Shown here one piece after another: positions 1 to 9,361 of a stretch of 29,234 nt of DNA (positions are counted from its first letter, which is position 1; the number at the start of each line of letters is the position of its first letter). The notes under the pieces were generated by a model. That model did not search any database and had not been told where the DNA came from. It worked only from the letters and a program-made list of their open reading frames with translations. This DNA comes from an uncultured Acetatifactor sp. (lineage in GTDB: Bacteria; Bacillota; Clostridia; Lachnospirales; Lachnospiraceae), in contig CAJTZD010000047.1 in assembly GCA_910584235.1 (NCBI GenBank), positions 1-29,234 of the forward strand, written 5' to 3'. The translations under genes and the position numbers were made by a program.

Positions 1-1
1 G

Positions 2-850
2 AACCCTACAGATCCGACGGACCCGGCCCCGACAGAACCGGCACCGACGAACCCGGCACCAACGGAACCGGCACCAACGGACCCGGCCCCGACGAACCCG
101 GCCCCGACGGACCCGGCCCCGACAGAACCGGCCCCGACGAACCCGGCACCGACGGACCCGGCACCAACGGACCCGGCCCCGACAGAACCGGCACCAAACG
201 AACCGGCTGATGAAGGAACACCTGTGGTACCCGTAAACCCGGATGGCGGAGACGGCGGAGCCGAGGGAACACCTAATGTGCCCGAAGAACCCATGCCACC
301 GGCTGCACCGATTGCACAGGCAGTACCTGTTGCACCGACGGTACAGATACCCGAACCCCAGGATGAAGTAGAGATCCCGGATGAGGAATTGCCTCAGGCA
401 GCGCCGGAACAGGAACCGGAAACGGAACCTGCACAGCAGCCTGAAGAGACCGATCCTGAGGAAGAGATTGCAGATATTACAGAGGAGGAAGTGCCTCTTG
501 CAGCCATGAACGAACTCGGAAGCGGTTCTCCGTCATGGGCGCTGCTGAATCTGATCCTGACGATTCTGACCGCACTGGCGAGTCTGTTAACGCTGACTTT
601 CTATTTTGTAGGAAAGCGTAAGGACGAGGACGAAGACGAAGACGAGCTGAAGAGAAAAGGCCTGATAAGGGTATTGAGTATTCTTCCGGCAGTATTTGCA
701 GTAATCACCTTTATTCTGACTGAAAACATGCATAATCCAATGATTATCGTAGACAAATGGACTGTTCTGATGCTCCTGTATGCGGTAGTCAATGGGGCGC
801 TTGCAGTCTTCTCTGTCAAGAAGTGGGAGAAAACGGAAGAAGAGATGTAA
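2..850 (+). CDS. C-terminal part of a repeat-rich, membrane-anchored surface protein (5' partial)
   Basis: The reading frame is open from the left edge, so the true start lies outside the window; the GTG at 224 is just an internal valine. The visible part begins with about twelve 5-residue units of the form (D/E/N)PAPT (bases 20-199). A Pro/Glu-rich acidic stalk follows to about base 500. The end has three likely membrane helices: one near 535-610 followed by a KRKDEDEDEDE charged patch, then two more near 660-830. The protein ends in a short charged tail (KKWEKTEEEM). Pro-Thr stalks of this kind usually hold an extracellular domain away from the membrane or wall, and there is no LPXTG sortase signal. 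The extracellular domain is out of view, so the function is unknown. A strong terminator follows. Confidence 0.8.
   Translation, partial: NPTDPTDPAPTEPAPTNPAPTEPAPTDPAPTNPAPTDPAPTEPAPTNPAPTDPAPTDPAPTEPAPNEPADEGTPVVPVNPDGGDGGAEGTPNVPEEPMPPAAPIAQAVPVAPTVQIPEPQDEVEIPDEELPQAAPEQEPETEPAQQPEETDPEEEIADITEEEVPLAAMNELGSGSPSWALLNLILTILTALASLLTLTFYFVGKRKDEDEDEDELKRKGLIRVLSILPAVFAVITFILTENMHNPMIIVDKWTVLMLLYAVVNGALAVFSVKKWEKTEEEM
20..199 (+). repeat. 15-bp tandem repeat encoding (D/E/N)PAPT
   Basis: Twelve consecutive 15-bp units keep the reading frame of the surface protein. The first codon alternates between gac, gaa and aac, while CCG-GCN-CCN-ACN is nearly constant. The last unit is EPAPN. The array may continue left beyond the window. 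Confidence 0.95.
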
Positions 851-933
851 AAGATGTGATTATATCTGCCATAAGCTGACGGTATAAAAGCCATCGGCCT
901 GGCAGAATGCAGTACAATGATTTGCATAAAAAG

Positions 934-971
934 AGCAGGAGTCACATTTTTAAGGCTCCTGCTTCTTTTTC
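934..971 (+). terminator. Rho-independent terminator
   Basis: A perfect 8-bp stem (agcaggag at 934-941, ctcctgct at 956-963) is followed by a T-rich tract (tcttttt). It sits 84 bases after the surface protein stop and before the yfhO-like gene, so it probably ends the upstream transcript. Confidence 0.85.
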
Positions 972-1052
972 ATTATTACAGGAAAGACCGAAAGGCGGAA
1001 CAATGCGCAGGCCAGCGGGCTTTCAAGCTCTATACCGAAGGAGATTCTGAAC

Positions 1053-3878
1053 ATGAAAAAAAAGAAAAGTATACTGATTTACGGTATTGCATTTGCGGTA
1101 CCCTTTTGTATTCTGTTTCTCTCATTTGCACTTTTGAAAGTTTACCCGTTCGGGAACAGGCAGGTACTGGTGGTAGACGCATGGAATCAGTATTACCCGT
1201 TTCTGGTGGAACTGAACAGAAAGCTGAGAAGCGGGGAATCTCTGCTCTACAGCTGGAGGCTGGGTTTGGGGAGTGATTTTGTCTCCCTGATGTCCTATTA
1301 CCTAGCAAGCCCGCTGAATCTCTTGCTTGTTTTGTTCCCTGAAAGCATCTTAAAAGAGGTTTTCGGCTTATTTATATTGGTTAAGACAGGGCTTGCAGGC
1401 TCTTTCTGTGCCTATGCCCTGATTATGATAAATGAAAAAGGCGAAAAAAACAGAGAAGCTGGCGGAACCCGGAAAGCAAAGAGAAATCGAGAAGCCCTGA
1501 AAATTCCGGAGAGCGATAAGCGCCGTTACGGGGTAATCATATTTTCCACCTTTTATGCTCTGTGCGGCTGGAATATCGGCTATTTCTGGAATATCATGTG
1601 GCTGGATACCTTTGCGCTGCTCCCGCTGGTTGCTCTGGGTATCTGGCTGCTGGTAAGGGAGAAGAAATTCAGGCTGTATACCGTTTCTCTTGCACTTGCG
1701 ATTCTGGCAAATTATTATATCGGGCTTATGGTGTGTATCTTTACGGTGATATTCTTTTTTGCACAATGTTTTATACAGAAAAACAGTATAAAAGAGCTGT
1801 GGGAAAATCTGCGGAACATCATTCTGTTTTCCGGCCTGGCCATTATGATGTCGGCTGTGGCCACACTGCCGACGATGGTTACTCTGAGCCACGCATATAA
1901 AAGCAGCAGCGGGCCTGGAAAGCAGCTGACAGTCAGAGGCTGGACAGAGACCTTTTCCAATTTGTTTGCTTATCTGGAACCGACGCGGATGGGAGGACAG
2001 CCGTATCTTTACTGCGGCGTGCTCTGCGTACTGTTGCTGATGGTATATTGCAGGCTGCCTAAAGTGTCAGGGAGGGAAAAATGGGGCAGTCTGTCGGCAC
2101 TACTGTTTGTGTTCGCCGGCACGAATGTCAATCTGCTGAATTATATATGGCATGGCTTTCACAGTGCGAATTCCCTGCCGTACAGGTTTACATTTATTTT
2201 TTCATTTCTTCTGCTCCTTCCTGCATACAGGGCATACAGAGAGCTGGATACGCTTCGGAAAAAGGACTGGAAGATTGTGTGCGCCATGGGGATATTGTGC
2301 TGGATTTTGGTGGCGGCGGACCGTCTGTACAGGTATGGAAAGGAGAATGGCGGTATTTTTGGAGTGGAACTGTTTCGGGCGGAAAGGAAAGAGCTCTGGC
2401 CGTTTCTGATAAAAAATCTGCTGCTGATAATTGCCTATCTGGCGCTGCTGGCTTTCCTGGTTTGGAAGAAGCGGAATAAGGCGGTTCTGTTTTTCCTGCT
2501 GACAGCGACGGCCGGACTGGAGCTTGTACCCACTGTACTGGCCGGAACGAAAGCAATCGGAACCACGGACAGGGATGGCTTTCCGGACAGATATGCGCAG
2601 GTGGAGGAGGCACTGGCCGGGATCAGGGCAGACGAAACGCTGTCTTTGGAAGGGACGGAAAGAAATGGTACGTTTTACAGAACAGAACTGGCAGCCCGCC
2701 ATGGCTGGAATGCGCCGGCGCTGTATGACTACAACGGAACAGCGATTTTTTCTTCCACAGCAAATGTGGCCATCACAAAGATTTTTGAGAAACTGGGAAT
2801 GGCCGCGTGGCAGGCGGCCAACAGATACCATTATCAGAATTCCACGCCTGTGAATAATGCTTTCCTGAATCTGAAATATCTGATTTCCCGGGGAACGGAG
2901 GCTGTCAATGGAGAGTATCTCACGGAGGCCGCGCGATCCGGCGATGTATATATTTATGAGAATGAGTCATATCTTCCAATTGGCTTTATGGTGGAAAGGG
3001 AAACGGCGGATTTCAAGCTGGAAGGGGACACGCCGTTTGAGATACAGAACAATCTTCTGAAAACAGCTGCGGGAACAGTGGAAGACATTTTCGAGGCGCT
3101 GGACATGATTCATGTGGGGCATGAAAATGTCTATGTCACAAGGTCCGGTTACGGGATGTATCAGTATAAGCCATTAGAAAATACGGAAAAAGCGATGGAG
3201 ACAAACCGGCCGGACGCAGACGGAAACCGGTTAGAAGAGCCTGGGATATCAGAAGATGAGGGCAGTTCGGAAGAAAAGGAAAAGTTCAAATACAATTACG
3301 AAATGCCAAAGGACGGAGCCGCTTATGTGTTCATGGATCTGAGACCGGAGAAGACCGCGGAGAACACTGTAAAAGTTGAATATAATGGGACATCGCGCTC
3401 GTATGCTATTTATGAAAACGGGAGCTTTTTTCCGGCAGGAACATACCAAAAAGGAGACCTGTTCTCCGTCCGGTCGGAGATGGACGCCGGAAAGTCGGGA
3501 GATCTTCGGATTTTTGTCAGTATCTTGAATCAGGAGGCATTTGACAGGGCGTATAGCATGCTGAGAGATGAGACACTGGAGGTGACTGAGTGGACTTCCC
3601 GAAGTCTGAAAGGCAATATCTGCGTTAAAAAGGATAATCTCATGTACACATCCGTTCCCTGGGAGAAAGGCTGGAAAGTATATGTGGATGGCAAAAGAGC
3701 AGAAATAAAGCTGATTTTCGATGCTTTCATAGGGGTGGAGCTTACAGAGGGAGAACATGAGATAGAGCTTGTGTATTCTCCCGGTCATATATATCTGGCG
3801 GTGGCGATTTCGTTGCTGGGAATCGGCATATTCGGGCTGACCTGCTTCTTTTCCCGGACAAGGGCAAAAGGGGCCTGA
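1053..3878 (+). CDS. YfhO family multi-pass membrane protein
   Basis: This 941-residue polytopic protein starts at an ATG with an AAGGAG site 9 bases upstream. The first helix is followed by the motif VDAWNQYYPF near residues 40-50, the acidic loop typical of YfhO and similar to the catalytic loop of GT-C glycosyltransferases. About a dozen hydrophobic segments fill residues 1-490. A large, mostly hydrophilic extracytoplasmic region follows, then a final helix near 905-930 and a basic tail (SRTRAKGA). In Bacillus, YfhO acts with a CsbB-type transferase to glycosylate lipoteichoic acid, using undecaprenyl-linked sugar as donor. No CsbB or flippase gene is adjacent here, so the acceptor is unknown. 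The family call is firm; the role is by analogy. Confidence 0.9.
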   Translation: MKKKKSILIYGIAFAVPFCILFLSFALLKVYPFGNRQVLVVDAWNQYYPFLVELNRKLRSGESLLYSWRLGLGSDFVSLMSYYLASPLNLLLVLFPESILKEVFGLFILVKTGLAGSFCAYALIMINEKGEKNREAGGTRKAKRNREALKIPESDKRRYGVIIFSTFYALCGWNIGYFWNIMWLDTFALLPLVALGIWLLVREKKFRLYTVSLALAILANYYIGLMVCIFTVIFFFAQCFIQKNSIKELWENLRNIILFSGLAIMMSAVATLPTMVTLSHAYKSSSGPGKQLTVRGWTETFSNLFAYLEPTRMGGQPYLYCGVLCVLLLMVYCRLPKVSGREKWGSLSALLFVFAGTNVNLLNYIWHGFHSANSLPYRFTFIFSFLLLLPAYRAYRELDTLRKKDWKIVCAMGILCWILVAADRLYRYGKENGGIFGVELFRAERKELWPFLIKNLLLIIAYLALLAFLVWKKRNKAVLFFLLTATAGLELVPTVLAGTKAIGTTDRDGFPDRYAQVEEALAGIRADETLSLEGTERNGTFYRTELAARHGWNAPALYDYNGTAIFSSTANVAITKIFEKLGMAAWQAANRYHYQNSTPVNNAFLNLKYLISRGTEAVNGEYLTEAARSGDVYIYENESYLPIGFMVERETADFKLEGDTPFEIQNNLLKTAAGTVEDIFEALDMIHVGHENVYVTRSGYGMYQYKPLENTEKAMETNRPDADGNRLEEPGISEDEGSSEEKEKFKYNYEMPKDGAAYVFMDLRPEKTAENTVKVEYNGTSRSYAIYENGSFFPAGTYQKGDLFSVRSEMDAGKSGDLRIFVSILNQEAFDRAYSMLRDETLEVTEWTSRSLKGNICVKKDNLMYTSVPWEKGWKVYVDGKRAEIKLIFDAFIGVELTEGEHEIELVYSPGHIYLAVAISLLGIGIFGLTCFFSRTRAKGA

Positions 3879-4052
3879 ATTTGCCGTAAAAAGGGATTGC
3901 GTTTTTCAGAAAAATTGCGTGTACTGAAAGTGAAGATACCGCAAGACAGTGTCTTTGCTTCAGGGCTAGATTATGCAAAAGTCGTCATAGTCAGGGACAA
4001 TGACTACCTTGACAGTGCGAAAGCGGCGGATCAGCCTATGGAACAACTCTGA
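3879..4052 (+). other. Possible coding remnant downstream of the YfhO gene
   Basis: The frame of the YfhO gene stays open for 57 codons after its TGA, up to a second TGA at 4050-4052. Its latter half (for example DYAKVVIVRDNDYLDSAKAA) reads like ordinary protein. There is no ATG or ribosome site near its beginning. I do not recognise it. It may be the tail of a lost gene or chance. Confidence 0.2.
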
Positions 4053-4062
4053 AACGTTTTGG

Positions 4063-4091
4063 TTGCGCCAAATATGAAAACACGTTAATAT
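4063..4091 (+). promoter_or_regulatory. Candidate sigma-A promoter for the sensor kinase gene
   Basis: A TTGCGC box at 4063-4068 and a TAATAT box at 4086-4091 are separated by 17 bases. An overlapping TATAAT lies at 4089-4094. The downstream ATG is at 4149. The -35 match is only moderate. Confidence 0.4.
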
Positions 4092-4148
4092 AATAATATG
4101 GGGGACAACTGTTTCGCTTTTGAAATCATATCTAAGGAGCGAGGAGCC

Positions 4149-5858
4149 ATGAAGAAGAGTATCACGGCCAAACTGGGCGGTATGCTGCTAAGCACTTTCC
4201 TGCCCCTGAACCTGCTGGCGATAATCTTGTGCAGCATTATCATTCATCAGACTTCGGAGCAGGTGCAGGAGGCATACCAGAGGGAGTTGGATACGGCCAT
4301 GAACGGTCTTGTATCCGATTTGGAGAATATAGAAGAACGCTTTTCCGGATTCCTGCTTCGCTATATGACAGAGCTGACGCTGGAGGAGGGAGGGAACCCC
4401 TTTACCACCCTGGAGATGCTGGAGGATTTCTATGAGGTCTGGGAGAGCGGCGGGCGGCAGGGACAGGCATGGCTGTATGACAAGGAGGGGAAGCGGCTGT
4501 ACCTGAAATATACGGCGGGCTCCTATGAGGTGGCTCAGATAGAGAAGCTGAAAGCCGCGCTGGAAGAGCGCATTTCGGGGCAGGAGGAAACAGGAGAGGA
4601 GGCTGCAGATAACTGGGAGTTCGTCTTCATCCCTGAGGGACGTTTCCTCTCCAGGCAGTATGAGTGCACAAATTATTACGCGGGCTTTCTGCTGGACATG
4701 GAGAAATACCTGGACACCCTGGGAACCTCCGACCTATGGCGCAGGAATCAGGTGTATGCCAGGAGCGGCGGCAACATATATTCTTTTCAGAGCGGAAGAA
4801 TCAAAAACTATACGGCATCCGGCTGGGAGGAGATATTTTCCAAATGGTATCTGGCCAGGAATGTGCGCTGGAAAGCCGCGGACATGGATTTGGAGCTGGG
4901 CATCCGAGTGGTGGACAAGGAGTTTCGAATAGGCATTCCGCCGCTGTACTGGGGGCTGTTTGGGGTGGCCTGCGCCTCGGTGCTTTTGACCGTGGGAATG
5001 TGGGCGGGGCTGAAGCGGCGGGTGGTGCACGCCCTGGAGACCGTGAACCGGGGAATGAGGGAGCTGGAACAGGAGCATCTGGACTACCGGATTGCCGGCT
5101 GGGACAAACGGGAGACGGAGGAGTTCGTCTTCCTCTACAACAGCTTTAACCGCATGGCTCAGGAGATTGGCCTGTCCAGGGAAAAGGACGCGAAAATGTA
5201 CCAGGTGCAGCTGGACAATCTGCGCCTGCAGGTAAATCCTCATATGCTGTTGAATTCTTTCAACATGATTTACAGCCTGGCCCAGTCCCGGAATTTCCAG
5301 TGTATCCAGGAGTATTCCCTGCTGCTGGTGGAGTATTTCCGGTATGCCCTGAAAGAGACAGACCGGTTCGTGACAGTGGAAAAGGAGATGGAGTTTGTAG
5401 AAAATTATGTGAATATTCAGAAAATCAGGTTCCCGGGAGCCTTTACCAGTGTGCACAGAATCCAGCCGGACTGCGCAGAGGCTCTGGTGCCGCCTTTGCT
5501 CATCGAGAATTTCGTGGAGAACGCCATGAAGTATGCCCTTGTGTCCGGGAGCACCATTGAGGTGCTAATCAATATCAGACAGGAGGAAAAGCATTTGCTG
5601 ATTTCAGTCTGCGATACGGGCAGGGGCATCAAGCCGGAGATATTGGACTGTCTGAAACGGGGGGAGGTTTACCGGGACAAGATGGGAAAGGAGCATATCG
5701 GCGTCTGGAACTGCCGCAGGAGGATGGAGGTATTCTACGGGGATGCCGCGTCTATGAAGATTACCAGCAGCCTGGGGCAGGGGACCCAGGTGTGGCTGGA
5801 CGTGCCCTATATGACGGAGGCCGGGGAAAATAGGGAACTGGTTCCGAAAGGCTCCTGA
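4149..5858 (+). CDS. YesM-like sensor histidine kinase
   Basis: This is a 569-residue membrane sensor kinase. I chose the ATG at 4149 because AAGGAG lies 9 bases upstream and the first helix follows at once; the earlier ATG at 4098 would put 17 odd residues before it. An extracellular sensor of about 230 residues sits between helix 1 (about 10-32) and helix 2 (about 266-288). A HAMP-like linker and a His_kinase/HATPase_c pair follow. The phospho-acceptor is in VNPHMLLNSF (His365), where the family usually has NPHFLYNTL. The N box is ENAMKYA (Asn458) and the G box is DTGRGI. Such kinases normally work with an AraC-type response regulator next door to control sugar uptake. None is present, so it is an orphan; the next gene is a solute-binding lipoprotein. 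Confidence 0.9.
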   Translation: MKKSITAKLGGMLLSTFLPLNLLAIILCSIIIHQTSEQVQEAYQRELDTAMNGLVSDLENIEERFSGFLLRYMTELTLEEGGNPFTTLEMLEDFYEVWESGGRQGQAWLYDKEGKRLYLKYTAGSYEVAQIEKLKAALEERISGQEETGEEAADNWEFVFIPEGRFLSRQYECTNYYAGFLLDMEKYLDTLGTSDLWRRNQVYARSGGNIYSFQSGRIKNYTASGWEEIFSKWYLARNVRWKAADMDLELGIRVVDKEFRIGIPPLYWGLFGVACASVLLTVGMWAGLKRRVVHALETVNRGMRELEQEHLDYRIAGWDKRETEEFVFLYNSFNRMAQEIGLSREKDAKMYQVQLDNLRLQVNPHMLLNSFNMIYSLAQSRNFQCIQEYSLLLVEYFRYALKETDRFVTVEKEMEFVENYVNIQKIRFPGAFTSVHRIQPDCAEALVPPLLIENFVENAMKYALVSGSTIEVLINIRQEEKHLLISVCDTGRGIKPEILDCLKRGEVYRDKMGKEHIGVWNCRRRMEVFYGDAASMKITSSLGQGTQVWLDVPYMTEAGENRELVPKGS

Positions 5859-5887
5859 TTTGCCATAAGCCTGCTACGGGAAAAGAT

Positions 5888-7573
5888 TTGGGCGAGACGG
5901 GGAAGAGACGGGCAAAGATTCTGACGGGATGGTGCGGGAATATGTGCGGTGGAATAAGCAGTAGAACGGGGAATATAGTTTACAGTGCAATTGGGAAGAG
6001 AATACAAAGCATACTCCGGTCCGGGGGTAAAAACGGCGGCAGGCCCAGAGGCGGGCTGTGGCTGGGGCGCAGCATTTGTATCTGGATGGCGGCCGGGGTT
6101 CTGGCGGGCTGCGGGCAGCAGGACGGGGGGCGGGAGCCGAATTCGGAGAGTCCGGTCAGCGAATGGGCGGCTGCTCCCACAAAGACGGAGCAGTTAGTGG
6201 TGACTTATCAAACTTTGCCCACCAGCGTGCTGGAGGATCTGGATTTGGTAACCGCTGCCGTGAACGATATCACACGAGAGGAAATCGGCGCAGAAATCGT
6301 ATTCCGACTGGCGGACGCATCGGATGCTTTTACGGAATATCCTCTTTGGATCAGCAAAAACGAACGGATTGATTTGATGATGCTGGGCGGCCAGGATATC
6401 GCTACTTATGTGAGCAGAGGGATGTTGGAGCCTATGGACAGTCTTTTGGAGGCCCATGGCGGGGATATTCAGGGGCTTTTGGCGGAGGGGATATCTTTGA
6501 CAGAGGGAGCCGTGGTGAAAGGCCGGACATACGGAGTGGCTCCGGTGTCTGATTTGCCGGGAAAGGGCTATGGTCTTTGGGCGCCTGCCAGGTTGGTGGG
6601 GGAGACGGGGATTTCCTATGAGGCAGACCATATTTATACACTGGAGGAATTGACGGATTTTCTGGCCCGGTGCAAGGCTCTGTATCCGGAGAGCTATCCC
6701 CTGGGGCAGATTACTTCCGGCATGAACAAATCCACTTATGCCTGGTATGATGGCAGGGGGCTGGCAGGGGGGGCGTCTGATTTCGGGCTGCTGGTGAAAG
6801 ACGGAGATGTAGTAAATATCTATGAGACCCCGGAGTATGGAAGTTTTCTGGAGCATATGCGGCAGTGGTATGAGGCGGGGTACATTTATCCTGACGGGGC
6901 TTTCACGGATGCTTACCCGGAGGAGCTGATAGAGAGCGGGCTTGTTTTGACTTATCCGGGCTCCAGCGCGCCGGGGTATGAGATGGAGGCTTTGTTCGGG
7001 GAGGAGGTGCTGTGTCTGCGGACTACGCAGGTGACTATGGAGGGCGGCAATGCAAGTTCAGGATACTGGACGATTCCTGTGACCAGCGGGAACCCAAAGG
7101 CAGCCATGGCGTTTTTAAATCTCATGTATTCGGATAGCAGGATCGCCAATCTGATTCAGTATGGGATTGCCAGCAGGCATTATGTGGTGCTGGACGTGGA
7201 GTCGGGCAGGATATCCTATCCTTACGGGGTGTCGAGAAAGACTACGGGGTACTACAATCCGTTGGGGCTATACGGGGACAGGCGCAAGCTCTATACTTTT
7301 GACACGGCTGAGCTGATTGCCAGGAAAGAGGCGTATCTGGAGGAGGCTATGAAAAATCAAAATCAGTCCGAATCCTTTTCCTTTGAGGCTCAGGAGGTGA
7401 ATCTGGAGCTGGCGGCGGTTCGGAAAGTGGTGGAGAAGTATGTGCCCGTTTTGGAGAGCGGCAGCGTGGGAGAGGAGTATTATGCGGAATTTCTGGAGGA
7501 GCTGGAGCGGGCCGGAATGGAGAGGGTGATGGAGGAGGCGGGGCGGCTTGTGGAGGCGGGAACTGGGAATTAA
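5888..7573 (+). CDS. Extracellular solute-binding lipoprotein (family 1, DUF3502-like C-terminus)
   Basis: This is an ABC-type sugar or oligosaccharide binding lipoprotein. A hydrophobic stretch ends in a lipobox, VLAGC, so the mature protein begins at that cysteine and is lipid-anchored outside the cell. The middle resembles family 1 solute-binding proteins. The C-terminal part (for example MAFLNLMYSDSRIANLIQYG and YYNPLGLYGDRRKLY) fits the DUF3502 type that accompanies LplB/YtcP-like permeases. The start is uncertain: TTG 5888 gives a long leader of about 75 residues before the cysteine, and the in-frame ATG at 5942 is an alternative. It begins 29 bases after the kinase and is probably co-transcribed. 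No permeases follow, so it may serve as a co-sensor for the kinase or be a leftover of a transporter operon. Confidence 0.8.
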   Translation: MGETGKRRAKILTGWCGNMCGGISSRTGNIVYSAIGKRIQSILRSGGKNGGRPRGGLWLGRSICIWMAAGVLAGCGQQDGGREPNSESPVSEWAAAPTKTEQLVVTYQTLPTSVLEDLDLVTAAVNDITREEIGAEIVFRLADASDAFTEYPLWISKNERIDLMMLGGQDIATYVSRGMLEPMDSLLEAHGGDIQGLLAEGISLTEGAVVKGRTYGVAPVSDLPGKGYGLWAPARLVGETGISYEADHIYTLEELTDFLARCKALYPESYPLGQITSGMNKSTYAWYDGRGLAGGASDFGLLVKDGDVVNIYETPEYGSFLEHMRQWYEAGYIYPDGAFTDAYPEELIESGLVLTYPGSSAPGYEMEALFGEEVLCLRTTQVTMEGGNASSGYWTIPVTSGNPKAAMAFLNLMYSDSRIANLIQYGIASRHYVVLDVESGRISYPYGVSRKTTGYYNPLGLYGDRRKLYTFDTAELIARKEAYLEEAMKNQNQSESFSFEAQEVNLELAAVRKVVEKYVPVLESGSVGEEYYAEFLEELERAGMERVMEEAGRLVEAGTGN

Positions 7574-7636
7574 TGTACATGATTTGCGAAAATATCACAA
7601 ATTGAATTTAAAAAAATATAATAATAACAATTTTAG

Positions 7637-8566
7637 ACAGAATTTTCACTTAATTTCCGGATAAAGATGGTTGTTTCGGAGTATCTTTACTATTTTCCCA
7701 ATGGAAAGCAGGCCAAAATTTTTGACAGAAATGAAAATCAAATAACATTTGGGGATAAATTTAAAAAAGATTTTGAGGCGATACTGAATTTTTCTAAGAC
7801 GAACAAACTATTTTTATCGGTATCTGCAAATTATTCGGTGGTTAAGGAGTCTGAAATTGTATTTCTGTTTTTTAAGGAGGATCTGATTTTCTATCCTCTT
7901 CCTTTGGGTGGGGACAGTTGGTTGGAGTATTCCATTGAAAATTTGACGAAAGAGCCAAATGTAAAATTCCTGTTTATAGGTTTTATGAATTCCATTGGAA
8001 ATTCCATAAAGAATATAAATACAAAATATGAAAAATCTAAGGTGACCCCTGAATTAATACCTGGCAATATTCCGGATTCCCTCAGGGCATTGCTTGCACA
8101 AGCCCAGGAGGCTACAAGAGTGGAGGCAAAATTAGAGTACAGTTTATTTACGGTTGATTTGGAGGAAGAGTCCAAAGGAATCCAGAAATTGTTTGAGGTA
8201 TTTTGTCCGATTCTGGATATTGTACTCAGGAACAAGGTGCTGATTTGGGATGAAATAGAAACCAGCCTGCACCCTCATATCGTCAATGAAATCTTGCGAT
8301 TGATTCTGCATGGAAAGGCTGACTCCAGGGCACAGCTTATTTTCAGCACCCATGATACGAATCTACTGGATTTAAATAAATTTAGAAGAGATCAGATTTG
8401 GTTTACAGAGTTGAACTCAGCTCGGGCAACGGATTTGTACTCTTTGGCTGAACTGAAAAATGTCAGAAAGGATGAAAACATCGGCAAAGGATATCTCAAT
8501 GGGAAGTATGGAGGGATTCCTTTCATTCAGAATCCGTTGATGTTTCCCACAGAGGAGGAATATTAA
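7637..8566 (+). pseudogene. AAA-family ATPase (RloA/AAA15-21 type), N-terminally truncated
   Basis: The frame holds an open 299-codon stretch from ATG 7667, and recognisable family sequence appears to begin a little upstream, just after a TAG at about 7634. The segment SEYLYYFPNGKQAKIFDR is typical of the middle of SMC-like AAA15/AAA21 ATPases. Walker B (VLIWDEIETSLHPH) and the switch motif (FSTHD) are intact near residues 190-230. The N-terminal 100 or so residues with the Walker A P-loop are missing, and no good ribosome site precedes ATG 7667. Without the P-loop it should not bind ATP normally. The stop overlaps the next gene's ATG (TAATG). The region is clearly more AT-rich than its neighbours, which suggests horizontal acquisition followed by decay. 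Confidence 0.75.
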
Positions 8567-9175
8567 TGTCCCATACGGAAGAAAGAAACCTTGCACTTAC
8601 GCCGCGCAATGTGGGCACTCGCAATAGACGACCTAATCGTACAATCCCATTTGAACTGACTGCCATTATGACCCGTTTTGTCAGTAACTTGTCAGCTATA
8701 AAAGCACAATTTGATTTGGCTGAGCAGTTAAAGGCGGATGGAAATTTGCAGTATAAGGATATTTTAAGATCTCAGGTGGTATTTCTTGACAGCGCTTTTG
8801 ATTTTTTCATGCATGAAGCGACAAAATATGGTATGGTACAGATATTTCAGGGAATTTGGGAAAAGACGGAAAAATATAATAATTTCACAGTTCGTTTAGG
8901 GGATATTTCTGACGTTTTACGGAATTCGGAACAGGAAAACTGGTTTTTGAACATTGTGAACGATACATATGCAGAAGATACTTTTATGAGTTCAGAAGCC
9001 GTTATCGGGCAATTAAATTTAATAGGAATAAAGTGGCACCCATCAGGCTGACTGTCTGCATGAAACTGGTGCTAAAATTGACATTGAGCGCAGGGATGTT
9101 GAAGCATATATTGTTGACATAGAAAAGATTGCGTTCGCCATTATGGAGGAAATGAGGCTGGTAAACAATTCTTAG
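8566..9175 (+). pseudogene. HEPN-like (RiboL-PSP-HEPN type) partner gene, broken by internal deletion and frameshift
   Basis: The first frame runs 161 codons from ATG 8566 (GAGGAGG just upstream) to a stop at 9051. Its body (SQVVFLDSAFDFFMHEATKYG, then FMSSEAVIGQLNLIGIKW) resembles HEPN proteins coupled to SMC-like ATPases. Just past IGIKW the +1-shifted frame continues as GTHQADCLHETGAKIDIE and runs to a TAG at 9173-9175, which matches the family's C-terminus after the RNxxxH catalytic motif. The histidine survives in GTHQAD, but the R-N half and the helix before it are gone. The deletion point is near 9030-9035. The product would lack the ribonuclease centre. Family assignment is by motif memory, so moderately sure. 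Confidence 0.65.
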
Positions 9176-9361
9176 ATTTTTATCTGCCGGGACAGAATGG
9201 TCGGATTTCTGGGAGTATGAATCGGATTTGTGCGATTTTTTTATGCTTAAAAATGTCATAATGAATCTATCCTGAAAGGATGCATACTGCATACTGCAGA
9301 CTGTAAACTTAATTGGCGTGCAGTATAAGTTCCTGAGAGGAAATAGTTTAGCGGAGGATTT

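Noticed and set aside
6..272. Repeat array that resembles a CRISPR or minus-strand gene
   Set aside because: Units are 15 bp without spacers and keep the plus-strand frame as PAPT repeats; the minus frame is just its complement.
9280..9320. Partly repeated gcatact/gcagtata words before the repeat lipoprotein, with an echo near 11160
   Set aside because: Short and imperfect; could not define unit or boundaries, so no repeat called.
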